A stretch of 64,000 nucleotides of DNA from Paractinoplanes brasiliensis (GTDB lineage: Bacteria > Actinomycetota > Actinomycetes > Mycobacteriales > Micromonosporaceae). The stretch covers positions 2,730,001 through 2,794,000 of the forward strand of contig NZ_SNWR01000001.1 of assembly GCF_004362215.1 (NCBI RefSeq), written 5' to 3'. The notes under the pieces are model-generated. The model was not told the DNA's origin. It searched no databases and was given only the letters and a program-made list of their open reading frames with translations. Every line of letters starts with the position of its first letter. Within the stretch, counting starts at the first letter, position 1. The translations under genes were made by a program, and so were the position numbers. Shown here one piece after another: positions 1 through 8,330 of the stretch.

Positions 1-105
1 GCAGGCGTGACATGGGAGCGGGTCGACGCTGAGGACGGCGGACTCCGAGCGTGCCCTTCGGTGGACCGTTCGGCCGCGCCGCGACTTCTCGAAATACCGA
101 TATGA
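1..105 (+). CDS. C-terminal end of an unidentified upstream gene (partial)
   Basis: An open frame runs in from the window edge and ends at a TGA (103-105) that overlaps the ATG of the next gene at 102-104 as ATGA, a normal coupling arrangement in this genome. About 34 residues are visible, ending in LLEIPI; no motif is recognisable. In other actinobacteria uroporphyrinogen-III synthases of the type found next door lie near nitrate/nitrite assimilation genes, so the truncated gene could belong to such a group, but nothing in these residues shows it. Third-position GC is only moderate, so coding is likely rather than certain. Confidence 0.4.
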   Translation, partial: AGVTWERVDAEDGGLRACPSVDRSAAPRLLEIPI

Positions 106-1247
106 CCGACCGCACGGGGGGAACGCGCCGGACGGTGATCACGGCGGCCGCACTGGCCGAGCCGGCCGCTTCGCTGTCCGGTTACACGATCGGGGTGACC
201 GCCGACCGTCGCCGCGACGAGCTGGCCACCCTGCTGGAGAGCCGGGGCGCCCGGGTGGTGCTGGCCCCGGCGCTGCGGATAGTCCCGATCGCCGACGATG
301 CCGAGCTGCGGGCGGCAACCCGGGCCTGCCTCGACACCCCACCCGACATCGTGCTGGTCAACACCGGCATCGGCATGCGCGGCTGGCTCGAGGCGGCCGA
401 GGGGTGGGGGCTGGCCGAGCCGCTGCGCGCGGTGCTGTCCCAGGCCTATCTGGTCGCCCGGGGGCCCAAGGCGCGCGCCGCTGTCCGCTCGGCCGGGCTG
501 CACGACCAGTGGTCCCCCGAGGGCGAAAGCTACGACGAGGTGGTCGACCACCTCAAGGCCCGCGGGATAGCCGGCCTGACCGTGGCGGTGCAGCTGCACG
601 GCGAGAGCCAGCCCGAATACACCGAGGCCCTGGAGCGGGCGGGCGCCCGGGTGATAGAGGTCCCGGTCTATCGCTGGGCCCCGCCGACCGACCCGGCCCC
701 CCTGCACCGGCTGGTCGACCTGATCACCGCGCGCCTGGTCGACGCGGTCACGTTCACCGCCGCCCCCGCCGTTCAGGCGCTGCTGCGGGCCGCCGGCCCC
801 AGCTCCGACGCCGTCCTGGAGGCCCTGCGCGGCGACGTGCTGGCGGCCTGCGTCGGCCCCGTCACAGCCGCCCCGCTGCGCCGCCACAATGTTCCGGTGG
901 TCGCGCCGTCCCGCGCCCGGTTGAGCGCGCTGGTCCGCACGATCGTCGACGAACTCCCCAAACGAGCCGTCTCTCTCGAGGTGGCCGGCCACTCGCTGAC
1001 CCTGCGCGGCCACGCCGCCATAGTCGACGGCGAGCTTCGTCCCCTGGCCCCCGCCCCGATGGCCGTGCTGCGCGCGCTGGCTGCCACCCCCGGCCGCGTC
1101 CTCTCCCGGGCGGCCTTGCTGCACGCCCTCCCCCGAGGCGCCGACGAACACGCCGTAGAAATGGCCGTGGCCCGCCTCCGAGCCGGCCTCAGCGCCCCCG
1201 GCGTCATCCAAACCGTCGTCAAACGTGGCTACCGCTTACCCGTCTGA
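102..1247 (+). CDS. hemD: Uroporphyrinogen-III synthase fused to an OmpR-type winged-helix domain
   Basis: 381 aa. Residues about 12-265 match the HemD fold (N-terminal SGYTIGVTADRR, central VQLHGESQPEYTEALERAG, later FTAAPAVQALL), which cyclises hydroxymethylbilane to uroporphyrinogen III in tetrapyrrole synthesis. Residues about 300-381 look like an OmpR/PhoB C-terminal winged helix (APMAVLRALAATPGRVLSRAALL, ending VVKRGYRLPV). This two-domain architecture is known in actinobacteria, where it is associated with nitrite assimilation and siroheme supply. The start at 102 was chosen because it overlaps the preceding stop as ATGA; a GTG at 51 is in frame but has a poorer context. The protein may be mainly a regulator, with the HemD part as sensor or enzyme; the sequence does not decide. 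Confidence 0.85.
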   Translation: MTDRTGGTRRTVITAAALAEPAASLSGYTIGVTADRRRDELATLLESRGARVVLAPALRIVPIADDAELRAATRACLDTPPDIVLVNTGIGMRGWLEAAEGWGLAEPLRAVLSQAYLVARGPKARAAVRSAGLHDQWSPEGESYDEVVDHLKARGIAGLTVAVQLHGESQPEYTEALERAGARVIEVPVYRWAPPTDPAPLHRLVDLITARLVDAVTFTAAPAVQALLRAAGPSSDAVLEALRGDVLAACVGPVTAAPLRRHNVPVVAPSRARLSALVRTIVDELPKRAVSLEVAGHSLTLRGHAAIVDGELRPLAPAPMAVLRALAATPGRVLSRAALLHALPRGADEHAVEMAVARLRAGLSAPGVIQTVVKRGYRLPV

Positions 1248-1398
1248 AACCGAAGAAGACGTACGCCTCGTCGCCTCGAACAACCGCACCAGCCCCGTCC
1301 CGGGGGCTCCTCGCGGCCTCCCTGCAACTCAAGGCCGCAGCCGCGCCTCTCGCGTGACCGGGCACTCCCGGTTTTGGGCGCAACCACTTACGCACGTC

Positions 1399-1454
1399 GC
1401 CCGGGTGGGTTGAGCGTTCTGGGCGCGCCGGCGCCCTGCTCAGCCCACCCGGGC
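1399..1454. terminator. Large hairpin between convergent hemD and cvnD
   Basis: An 11-bp perfect arm, GCCCGGGTGGG (1399-1409) against CCCACCCGGGC (1444-1454), is extended by GAGC/GCTC after a 2-nt internal loop and encloses a second GC-rich palindrome. It lies between two converging genes, where a bidirectional terminator is expected. There is no clear U-run on either side. Apart from this and the repeat at 1479-1560, the gap 1248-1561 holds nothing I can name. Confidence 0.5.
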
Positions 1455-1478
1455 CCTCGGCGGGAGCGACGGTCTGAA

Positions 1479-1560
1479 CCCACCACCCCGCTACGACATC
1501 TGGTTTTGAAGTTTCGGGATCCGCGGTCACCCACCGCCCCGATACGACATCTGCCTTTGA
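1479..1560. repeat. Two-copy 31-bp direct repeat just after cvnD
   Basis: Copies at 1479-1509 and 1530-1560 (51 bp apart, about 27 of 31 identical) share CCCACC, CCCCG, TACGACATCTG and TTTGA. The second copy ends one base before the cvnD stop. It is not an insertion-sequence end and has no internal symmetry. It may be a protein-binding direct repeat or the remains of a local tandem duplication, as seen at several other gene ends in this window. Confidence 0.5.
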
Positions 1561-1561
1561 C

Positions 1562-2182
1562 TTATCCAACCGTTGCCGGGTAGCCGCCTGACTGCTCCGC
1601 CACCAGTGTCGCCATGGCGTGTTCGACGACCGCCACCAGCACCTGCTTGACCGATTCGCGGTGGCGGGCGTCACACATGACCAGCGGCACGTGCGGCGGA
1701 ATGGCGAGCGCTTCCCGCACCTCGTCCGGCTCGTAACGCGGAGCGCCGTCGAAGCAGTTCAGCGCCACCAGGTACGGCAGGTGGCGGTTCTCGAAGTAGT
1801 CGAGGGGGGCGAACGCGTCGGCTATCCGGCGGGTGTCGACGAGCACTGCCGCGCCGACCGCGCCGCGGATGAGCTCGTCCCACATGAACCAGAAACGAGT
1901 TTGTCCGGGGGTGCCGAAAAGGTAGAGGATCAGGTCGTCGGCCATCGTGATGCGGCCGAAGTCCATCGCCACCGTGGTGGTCCCCTTGCCGGGCACCTTG
2001 GAGGCGTCGTCGACCCCTTGACCGGCCGAGGTCATGACGGCCTCGGTCGTCAGCGGCTCGATCTCGGAGACCGCCCCGACCAGCGTCGTCTTGCCCACGC
2101 CGAAACCGCCGGCGACGACGATCTTGGCGGAGGTGATCTCTTTGGGTTGCGCCCCCGCCCGCTCAGAGCTTGCGAAGTCCAC
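1562..2182 (-). CDS. cvnD: Conservon GTPase-like ATP/GTP-binding protein CvnD
   Basis: 206 aa with a P-loop (GGFGVGKT, residues about 25-32), a switch region containing the DFG of VAMDFGRI, and a Ras-like core (LYLFGTPGQTRF, VALNCFDG). These are hallmarks of the DUF/MglA-like GTPases encoded last in actinobacterial conservons, where CvnA-D form a membrane-associated complex resembling a G-protein-coupled receptor system. The GTG start overlaps the cvnC coding end by 20 bp, showing translational coupling. The C-terminal half, with its CDARHRESVKQVL, is complete. It is the last gene of the four-gene operon. Confidence 0.9.
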   Translation of the reverse strand: MDFASSERAGAQPKEITSAKIVVAGGFGVGKTTLVGAVSEIEPLTTEAVMTSAGQGVDDASKVPGKGTTTVAMDFGRITMADDLILYLFGTPGQTRFWFMWDELIRGAVGAAVLVDTRRIADAFAPLDYFENRHLPYLVALNCFDGAPRYEPDEVREALAIPPHVPLVMCDARHRESVKQVLVAVVEHAMATLVAEQSGGYPATVG

Positions 2183-2525
2183 TCAACACCCTTTCCAGCA
2201 GGTTCATCCGCTCCGAGAACCCAGTCTTGGGAGCGGCGCTGTGCAACGAGAGCAGTCCGTCGGCCACCATGTCGGCGACCAGGACCCGCGCCACACCCAG
2301 CGGTAGCCGGGAAAGCGCTGCGAGCTCGGCCAGCGATTGCGCCTTCGCCTCGCACAGCACGGCGATGCGGTACTTGTCATGCCCGGCGAACCGGGCCTCT
2401 TGCAGACCGGCCTGGCTGGCGACCAGGACTGCCTCGATCGGGATGTCTCGGCGCGGCTCGGTGCGTCCACGGGTGACCGCGTAGGGACGCACCAGGTTGC
2501 CTCTCGGATCCTGCGGCTGGCCCAT
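2163..2525 (-). CDS. cvnC: DUF742 protein CvnC of the conservon
   Basis: 120 aa, DUF742. The N-terminus PQDPRGNLVRPYAVTRGRTEP and the winged-helix-like region LAELAALSRLPLGVARVLVADMV are typical of the third conservon component, thought to bridge the roadblock protein CvnB and the GTPase CvnD. The ATG at 2525 is preferred to a GTG nine bases upstream: it has a GGGGG-TGATC Shine-Dalgarno 8 nt away, close to the exact anti-SD complement. The gap to cvnB is 30 bp and the end overlaps cvnD. Confidence 0.9.
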   Translation of the reverse strand: MGQPQDPRGNLVRPYAVTRGRTEPRRDIPIEAVLVASQAGLQEARFAGHDKYRIAVLCEAKAQSLAELAALSRLPLGVARVLVADMVADGLLSLHSAAPKTGFSERMNLLERVLSGLRKL

Positions 2526-2555
2526 CGCGATCACCCCCTTCCGTCGAACCGGCGA

Positions 2556-2963
2556 CTAGTGATTGACAGTTTCCCGGGGTGCGGGCGACAGCGACGCGCC
2601 GACCCGTTCCACCAGCAGCGCCATCTCGTAACCGACCTGGCCCACGTCGCAGCTGCGCGCGGCCAGCACGGCCATCGAGGACCCGTCGCTGATGGTCATG
2701 AGGAACAGGTACCCGGAGTCCATCTCGATGATCGTCTGCTGGACCTCGCCCGCGTTGAACATGCGGGACGCGCCGTCGGTCAGGCTGACCACACCGGACG
2801 TGATGGCCGCGAGCTGGTCGGCCCGGTCGGTCGGCAGGTCTCGCGACGCGGCGAGCAGCAGGCCGTCCGCGGACACCGCCACGACGTGCGCGATGCCGGC
2901 GACGCTGTTGGCGAAGTTGTTGAGCAGCCAGCCCATGTCCTGCATGGTGGGGGGCCTGGTCAC
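2556..2963 (-). CDS. cvnB: Roadblock/LC7-domain protein CvnB
   Basis: 135 aa, a single roadblock/LC7 domain: MGWLLNNFANSVAGIAHVVAVSADGLLLAASRDLP, then the central TSGVVSLTDGASRMFNAGEVQQTIIEMDSG. This fold regulates small GTPases such as MglA and, by inference, CvnD here. The GTG start overlaps the cvnA stop as GTGA and has a GGAG Shine-Dalgarno 8 nt upstream within cvnA. It is the cytoplasmic partner expected between the sensor CvnA and the CvnC/CvnD pair. Confidence 0.92.
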   Translation of the reverse strand: MTRPPTMQDMGWLLNNFANSVAGIAHVVAVSADGLLLAASRDLPTDRADQLAAITSGVVSLTDGASRMFNAGEVQQTIIEMDSGYLFLMTISDGSSMAVLAARSCDVGQVGYEMALLVERVGASLSPAPRETVNH

Positions 2964-5926
2964 GGTTGGTTCTCCTTAGCCTGGGAGGCGGCGGACTCGG
3001 CGGTGCCGTCCGTCCGCCCGCGTTGCACTCCACGGTGATACGCGGAAAGCAGTCCGCGGACCTCATCGGGGCTGCGACGGTTTTGGTTTTTGGGCCCGGG
3101 CTGCACGCCTCCGGGCACGAGCTGCGCTTGGGGAACACGCTTGGGCAGGCCCGACCGTGTCGTGCCGGCGTCAACCGGCTCGGCCGCTGCCATCGCCTTC
3201 TGCCACCCCTCGTCGGCCGACGTCTTCCACCTGTCCTCGGCCGCAGCGCGGGGCTTCGGAACCGACGGTCCATTGTGCCCTTTCGACGCGGCGGACGGCG
3301 TCGGGGGTGGCGGTGCGGCCACCGGTGCGGGCGCCGCCTTGGCGGGCGCGGGAGCGGGAGCCGGTGAGGCCTGCGCGGCCGCAGCCGGCTTCGCGGGGGA
3401 ACCGTTGGGCGGCGGGGCGTAACCGGCGGTCGGCATGCCCCACTCCTCGCTCGTGTTCTCGTGGTTGCGGAACCAGCTCTGCTGCATCTGCACGAAGATC
3501 GGCGCGTCGCTGCGGTCCTCGGCCGACGGGGCCACCGGCGGCGGGGGCGGTGGCGGCATCGCGGCCAGGGCGGCGCCCCAGCCGTTGCCGGTGGGGGCGG
3601 GCGGCGCGGAGGCGGGCTGCGCGGAGACCGGCTGCGCGGAGGCGGGCGACGCCGGGGTGGCCGCCGCGAACCCGTTCATCGTGGTCGACGAGTTGGTCGC
3701 GTCGATCGTCTTGGTGACCCGGGTCGGCAGCGGTGGCCGGTTCGGCGTGGGCTGGGTGTCCGGATCGGACGGTGGCCGCTGCGACGGGAACATCGGCAGC
3801 TGCGGGTGTGCCGCGGGCGGCGGCGGGGTCGGTTCGCGCCACGCCGGCTCGGGCGCGGACGAGATCGTCGGCAGCGTCGCCGTGGCCGCGCGGGAGGACC
3901 GCGCGTCCCAGCCATCACTCCCGTACGGGGCGGTGCCCAGTTCCTGCGGCCGGACCGGCGCGTCGAGGCGGCGGCTCGGCAGCACGACGATGCTGCTCGG
4001 CAGCGTGACCTGGGCGACCGTGCCGCCTTCGAGGTTCGCCCGCAGCTCGACGCGGATGCCGTAGCGGGAGGCGAGACGGCCGACCACGGCCAGACCCATC
4101 AGGCGGAACGCGGCCACGTCGACGTTCGGCGGCTCGGCCAGCCGGCGGTTGAGCTGGTCCATCTGCTCCTCGGACATGCCGAGGCCGCGGTCCTCCACCT
4201 GGATCACGACGTAGTCGCGGATCCGCCGGCCGTCGGCGACCACGATCGTCGTCGGCGGCGAGAAGCGGGTGGCGTTGTCGAGCAGCTCGGCGACCAGGCG
4301 CACCACGTCGTTGACGGCGAGCGCGGCGATCGAGATGTCGGTGTCGACGGTGCCGAACTCGATGCGGTTGTAGAGCTCCACCTCGGACTGTGCGGCGCGC
4401 AGCGCGTCGACCAGCAGCGCGTCCTCGCGGCGGGGGGCGCTGGAGTCGGCGCCGGCCAGCACGAGCAGGTTCTCGTCGTTGCGGCGCATCCGGGTGGCGA
4501 GGTGGTCGAGCTCGAACAGCTGGGCCAGGCGCTTCGGGTCCTCCTCGGTGCGCTCGATCTGGTCGAGCTCGCCGATCATCCGGTCGACCAGCGACTGACT
4601 GCGGCGGGCCAGGTTGAGGAACATCGTCGACACGCTGGTGCGCAGGGCGGCCTGCTCGGCGGCGATGCGGACCGCCTCGCGGTGGACCACGTTGAACGCC
4701 TGGGCGACCTGGCCGACCTCGTCCCGGTTGGGCAGCTGGATCGGGTCACGGACCTGCCGGACCAGCTCGTCGGCACCGCCCTCACCGAGGTTGCGGGCGT
4801 CGCGCAGCATGGCCACGGCGTCGGGCAGGTCGCGGTTGGCCACCGCCAGGGCGCCCTCACGCAGCCGGCGCAGCGACATGTTGAGCGAGCGGGCCAGGAT
4901 GACGGCCAGCGCGATGGCGACGATCAGCACGAGCAGGACCAGCGCGGCCTCGATCGCGGTCTGGCGCACGACGGCGTCGCGTTCGGACGAGGCCAGATCG
5001 ACCACGTCGGACTCGAGTTCCTGTTCGGCCCAGCGCATCAGGTCGACCACGGACCCGAAGGTGCGGGTGACCTCGTCGGGGTCGGTCACCCCGCCGTTGC
5101 CGGCCCGGCTGAGCTGTGCCGACACGCCGTCGACCAGGTTGACCGCGTCGCCGGAGACGACGTTGTCGACCAGGGTGGTTTGCTCGGGGCTGGCCACCAG
5201 CGAGAAGGCGAGCAACGCCTCCTGCTGGGCGGTCTGGGTGGCGATGAAGGTGACGCGTTGCTCGGCGCTGAGGTCGCGGGTGACCACGGCGGCGTACGAG
5301 ACGGCTTCCTGATCGGCGGTGCCGGCCTTGGCCCGGGCGAACGCGGCGATCGCCCGCAGGCGGTCGGCGATGTCGCCGTCACCGGCGAACTGGCTGACGG
5401 CCTCGCCGTACGAGACCAGGTCGGTGATCACGACGGTGTAGCGGGAGACGGCCTCGGCGACGGCGATGCCGTTGCGGTCGCCGACCGCCGACCTGGTGGC
5501 GTCCATCGTGTTCAGGTGGTCGTCGATGCGTACGAGCCGGGCCTTCACGGTGGCCGGCGGCTCGCCGATGTCGTTGCGGTGGGCTCGGTAGACCTGGATC
5601 TGCGCGTCGCTCGCCCGGACGGCGGCCCGATAGGCCTGGGTGCGCTCGTCGCTCACCCGGTTGCCCAGGAAGGCGGCGGCGGCCATCCGCTCGATGTGCA
5701 GCAGCTGGGTGAGGGCGGAGACGTCGGTCTCCAGTTTGGTCAGTTCCTCCACTTGCCCGGCGTCGGCAGCGCGCTGTCCGACGTCGACCAGACGCGTGGT
5801 CGCCAGGGCGATGACCGCGACCAGCGGAACCACCAGAATGAGACCCAGTTTGGCGCGGATCCGGGCGTCTCGCAGTCGGGGAAAGACACCACGGCGCGTC
5901 ACCTGGGTCGAAGATCCGGTGCTCAC
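2960..5926 (-). CDS. cvnA: Conservon sensor histidine kinase-like protein CvnA
   Basis: 988 aa. Membrane segment at about 28-45 (LGLILVVPLVAVIALA), an extracellular nitrate/nitrite-sensor-like helical domain (about 50-310), a second membrane segment (AALVLLVLIVAIALAVILA), a HAMP-like linker, then a DHLATRMRRNDENLLVLAG region and a GHKL ATPase with LLDNATRFSPP (N box) and VEDRGLGM (G1). About 300 C-terminal residues are a disordered Pro/Ala-rich tail. The GTG start at 5926 is fixed by GGAGGAG 5 nt upstream; an in-frame extension to 6127 lacks a ribosome site. It heads the cvnABCD operon and is divergent from the binding-protein gene. Confidence 0.92.
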   Translation of the reverse strand: MSTGSSTQVTRRGVFPRLRDARIRAKLGLILVVPLVAVIALATTRLVDVGQRAADAGQVEELTKLETDVSALTQLLHIERMAAAAFLGNRVSDERTQAYRAAVRASDAQIQVYRAHRNDIGEPPATVKARLVRIDDHLNTMDATRSAVGDRNGIAVAEAVSRYTVVITDLVSYGEAVSQFAGDGDIADRLRAIAAFARAKAGTADQEAVSYAAVVTRDLSAEQRVTFIATQTAQQEALLAFSLVASPEQTTLVDNVVSGDAVNLVDGVSAQLSRAGNGGVTDPDEVTRTFGSVVDLMRWAEQELESDVVDLASSERDAVVRQTAIEAALVLLVLIVAIALAVILARSLNMSLRRLREGALAVANRDLPDAVAMLRDARNLGEGGADELVRQVRDPIQLPNRDEVGQVAQAFNVVHREAVRIAAEQAALRTSVSTMFLNLARRSQSLVDRMIGELDQIERTEEDPKRLAQLFELDHLATRMRRNDENLLVLAGADSSAPRREDALLVDALRAAQSEVELYNRIEFGTVDTDISIAALAVNDVVRLVAELLDNATRFSPPTTIVVADGRRIRDYVVIQVEDRGLGMSEEQMDQLNRRLAEPPNVDVAAFRLMGLAVVGRLASRYGIRVELRANLEGGTVAQVTLPSSIVVLPSRRLDAPVRPQELGTAPYGSDGWDARSSRAATATLPTISSAPEPAWREPTPPPPAAHPQLPMFPSQRPPSDPDTQPTPNRPPLPTRVTKTIDATNSSTTMNGFAAATPASPASAQPVSAQPASAPPAPTGNGWGAALAAMPPPPPPPVAPSAEDRSDAPIFVQMQQSWFRNHENTSEEWGMPTAGYAPPPNGSPAKPAAAAQASPAPAPAPAKAAPAPVAAPPPPTPSAASKGHNGPSVPKPRAAAEDRWKTSADEGWQKAMAAAEPVDAGTTRSGLPKRVPQAQLVPGGVQPGPKNQNRRSPDEVRGLLSAYHRGVQRGRTDGTAESAASQAKENQP

Positions 5927-6343
5927 GACTTCTCCTCCGTGGTCGTCCCCGTGGCTCTTCGCCCGCAGAACCTCGCGCGGCCCGGGAATTTCATCAGAAC
6001 GGACATCGCTTTGGGAAGTCTGGAAACACCCGGAAACGAACTGCGTGTCCGGGTGCAAGGATTCCTGGCAGTTCCACTTTCGACAAAGAATGCGCTTTGA
6101 CGTGCGCGAATATGTCGACCGACACATCCGGTAACCACGCAGTCACTCGAAACCCCCAAGATTCCAACCAATATATGGGACAACCGTCCCGATCCATCGA
6201 TGACGACCCGCTTGACCAGGGGGCTTCACGTTGGCAAGGTTTGGCGCGATCGAACGGACACATTGTCCGTGTCGGAGCGCCCGGCGGCGGACCACGATGC
6301 TGCGGGCACCCCAGCCTTCCCGCCCCCCATAGGAGGCACCGCA
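5927..6343. promoter_or_regulatory. Divergent control region between cvnA and the ABC binding-protein gene
   Basis: A 417-bp gap of lower GC. It holds three dyads: an 8-bp inverted repeat CACCCGGA/TCCGGGTG (6027-6034 and 6048-6055), GGGAC-aacc-GTCCC (6177-6190), and a 7-bp repeat ACGGACA-cat-TGTCCGT (6254-6270). A possible plus-strand promoter is TTGACC (6212-6217), 17 bp, CAAGGT (6235-6240), which would put the third dyad at about +7 to +23, an operator-like position. The binding-protein gene has AGGAGG at 6331-6336. No small gene is evident. Confidence 0.4.
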
Positions 6344-7501
6344 GTGCGGCACCCCCGCATCACCGCGGCCACGGCCGTGGCATCGATGCTCCTCGCCGGC
6401 GCGGCCGGATGCACCTCCGACGACGACGCCCCCTCGGGCGCCGAAGTCGTGGTCATCGCGGCCGACCTCAACAACTCGTCGGTCGACACCGCGTACGCCC
6501 GGGCCCTGCAGTTGCGGGTCGACCAGATCAACGCCTCGGGCCGGCTCGGCAACCGCGAGCTGCGGCTGGTGACGAAGGACAACCGGAACGACCCGGCGTC
6601 GTCGCTGCGCAACATCACCTCGTTCGCCGACGACCCGGCCGTGGCCGCGGTGGTCACCGGCTCGTGCGACCAGTGCGTGGTCCAGGCGGCGAAGACGATC
6701 AACGACAAGGCCGTCCCGACCATCGCGCTGGCCGCGTCGGACGAGGTCTCGTCGCCCGTCGCCGACCGGCAGTACGTCTTCAAGCTCGGCCCGAACGCCG
6801 CCGACAGCACCGCGGCGCTGGTGGCGGAGCTGGTGCGGGCGCGCACCCGTTCGATCTCGGTGCTCTACACGGCCGACCTCTACGGCAAGGGCGCCAACAC
6901 CGCGCTCAACGACGCGCTGCGCAACCTGAACATCAACGTGAAGGCGGCCCGCGCGGTCAACCCGGGCGCGTCCGACATCGCGCAGTCCGTCGGCACGCTG
7001 ACCGACGCCGAGCCGGACGCCCTGATCGTGCTCGCGCCGCCCGAGCTGTCGCTGCTGGCCGCCCAGGACGCGCGCAACGCGGGCTTCGGCAAGAAGATCT
7101 ACTTCGACGCCGCGGCCGCGGGCGACCTGTTCATCGCCCAGGAGGCGGCCGCCGCCACCAACAACGCCACCATGGTGTTCACCCAGATCCTGGCGATCGA
7201 CGACGTGATCGCGACCACCCCGGCCAAGTCGTCGCGCAAGCAGTGGTTCCGGGACTACACCTCCCGGTACGGCAGCTACTCGGGCGTGGCCTCGTTCGCC
7301 GCGGACGCCGCCGACCTGATCGCCGAAGCGGTGGCGCGGGTCGGCACGGACCGCCCGCGGATCCGCGAGATCATCGAGACGTCGCAGGTCGACGGCCTGT
7401 CCGGCCCGATCCGCATGACCCCCGACAACCACTCGGGCCTGATGCCGCAGGCGCTCACCCTGCTGGTGGCGCGCAGCGGCCGGTGGCGACTCTCCTCATG
7501 A
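6344..7501 (+). CDS. Lipoprotein ABC substrate-binding protein, periplasmic type I fold
   Basis: 385 aa. Lipoprotein signal with a lipobox (MLLAGAAGC, Cys about residue 23), then a type I periplasmic binding fold of the LivJ/branched-chain amino acid class: VVIAADLNNSSVDTAYARALQLRVDQIN, VTKDNRNDP, VAAVVTGSCDQCVV and ISVLYTADLYGKGA. The GTG start at 6344 has AGGAGG 7 nt upstream; an in-frame ATG at 6200 has no signal-like N-terminus. The stop overlaps the next gene's ATG as ATGA, so the two form one unit. The ligand cannot be told; a close CxxC (CDQC) is unusual for the class. No permease is nearby. Confidence 0.8.
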   Translation: MRHPRITAATAVASMLLAGAAGCTSDDDAPSGAEVVVIAADLNNSSVDTAYARALQLRVDQINASGRLGNRELRLVTKDNRNDPASSLRNITSFADDPAVAAVVTGSCDQCVVQAAKTINDKAVPTIALAASDEVSSPVADRQYVFKLGPNAADSTAALVAELVRARTRSISVLYTADLYGKGANTALNDALRNLNINVKAARAVNPGASDIAQSVGTLTDAEPDALIVLAPPELSLLAAQDARNAGFGKKIYFDAAAAGDLFIAQEAAAATNNATMVFTQILAIDDVIATTPAKSSRKQWFRDYTSRYGSYSGVASFAADAADLIAEAVARVGTDRPRIREIIETSQVDGLSGPIRMTPDNHSGLMPQALTLLVARSGRWRLSS

Positions 7502-8247
7502 TCAAGATCGATCGGGTCTCCCGGACCTTCACCGGCCGTTCGGGCACGGTCGAGGCGTTGCACGAGGTCAGCCTGCAGGTCGCCGACGGCGAGTTCGTGG
7601 CCGTGGTGGGCCGCTCGGGCTGCGGCAAGTCGACGCTGCTGCGGATGATCGCCGGGCTGCTCCCGCCGACAGGGGGCGTCATCGAGGTGGGTGGCGCCGC
7701 GGTGGCCAAGCCGCGCCGCGACGTGTCGATGATGTTCCAGCGGCCGGCCCTGCTGCCCTGGCGCTCGGTGCTCGACAACGTGCTGCTGCCGGTGCAGTTC
7801 TTCGGCAAGCGCAAGTCGGACTACCGCGAGCGCGCCCAGGAGCTGCTGGTCATGACCGGGCTGAACGGCTTCGAGAAGAGGCTGCCGCACGAGCTCTCCG
7901 GTGGCATGCAGCAGCGGGTTGCGCTCTGCCGGGCGTTGATCGCGAAGCCGCAGGTCATGCTCATGGACGAGCCGTTCTCGGCGCTCGACCCGCTGATCCG
8001 CGAGGAGCTCTCCGGCGAGCTGCAGCGCATTCACATGGAGCAAAGAGCGACCACGGTCTTCGTCACCCATTCGATCGACGAGGCGGTGCTGCTCGCCGAC
8101 CGGGTCGTGGTGCTCAGCCCGCGGCCGGGCCGGGTCCGCGAGATCGTCGACGTCCGGATCCCGCGTCCGCGCACGCTGGGGCGTACGGCGCACTCCGACG
8201 AGGTGGCCCGCTGCAGTGGCCTACTCCATGATCTTCTGATGGCCTAA
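7498..8247 (+). CDS. ABC transporter ATPase, nitrate/sulfonate/taurine type
   Basis: 249 aa, complete ATPase: Walker A GRSGCGKST, Q-loop MMFQRPALLPW, signature LSGGMQQR, Walker B VMLMDEPFSALD, switch His in VFVTHSIDEA. The sequence is closest in style to SsuB/TauB/NrtD-type ATPases, which pair with type II binding proteins, whereas its coupled partner has a type I fold. The ATG at 7498 overlaps the preceding stop by 4 bp. A permease would be expected next, but the following gene is unrelated, so the membrane subunit must be encoded elsewhere, be shared, or be missing. Confidence 0.85.
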   Translation: MIKIDRVSRTFTGRSGTVEALHEVSLQVADGEFVAVVGRSGCGKSTLLRMIAGLLPPTGGVIEVGGAAVAKPRRDVSMMFQRPALLPWRSVLDNVLLPVQFFGKRKSDYRERAQELLVMTGLNGFEKRLPHELSGGMQQRVALCRALIAKPQVMLMDEPFSALDPLIREELSGELQRIHMEQRATTVFVTHSIDEAVLLADRVVVLSPRPGRVREIVDVRIPRPRTLGRTAHSDEVARCSGLLHDLLMA

Positions 8248-8273
8248 GCTGTCACTCTCCGTACAAATAACTA

Positions 8274-8301
8274 AGCGGGATTTTAAGAATCGAGTCCCGC
8301 T
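8274..8301. other. Inverted repeat between the ABC ATPase and a membrane protein gene
   Basis: AGCGGGA (8274-8280) and TCCCGCT (8295-8301) form a perfect 7-bp stem with a 14-nt AT-rich loop in an 83-bp gap. There is no following U-run, so it is as likely an operator for the next gene as a weak terminator. Confidence 0.35.
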
Positions 8302-8330
8302 GTTGAGCGCGCAGGCGAGGGAACCGTAAC

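Noticed and set aside
3461..6100. Open frame of 879 codons opposite cvnA
   Set aside because: Shadow of cvnA; low-complexity, with no domain and no start context.
6143..7432. 429-codon minus-strand frame opposite the binding-protein gene
   Set aside because: The plus-strand frame has a lipobox, a ribosome site and a recognisable fold; the minus-strand one has none.
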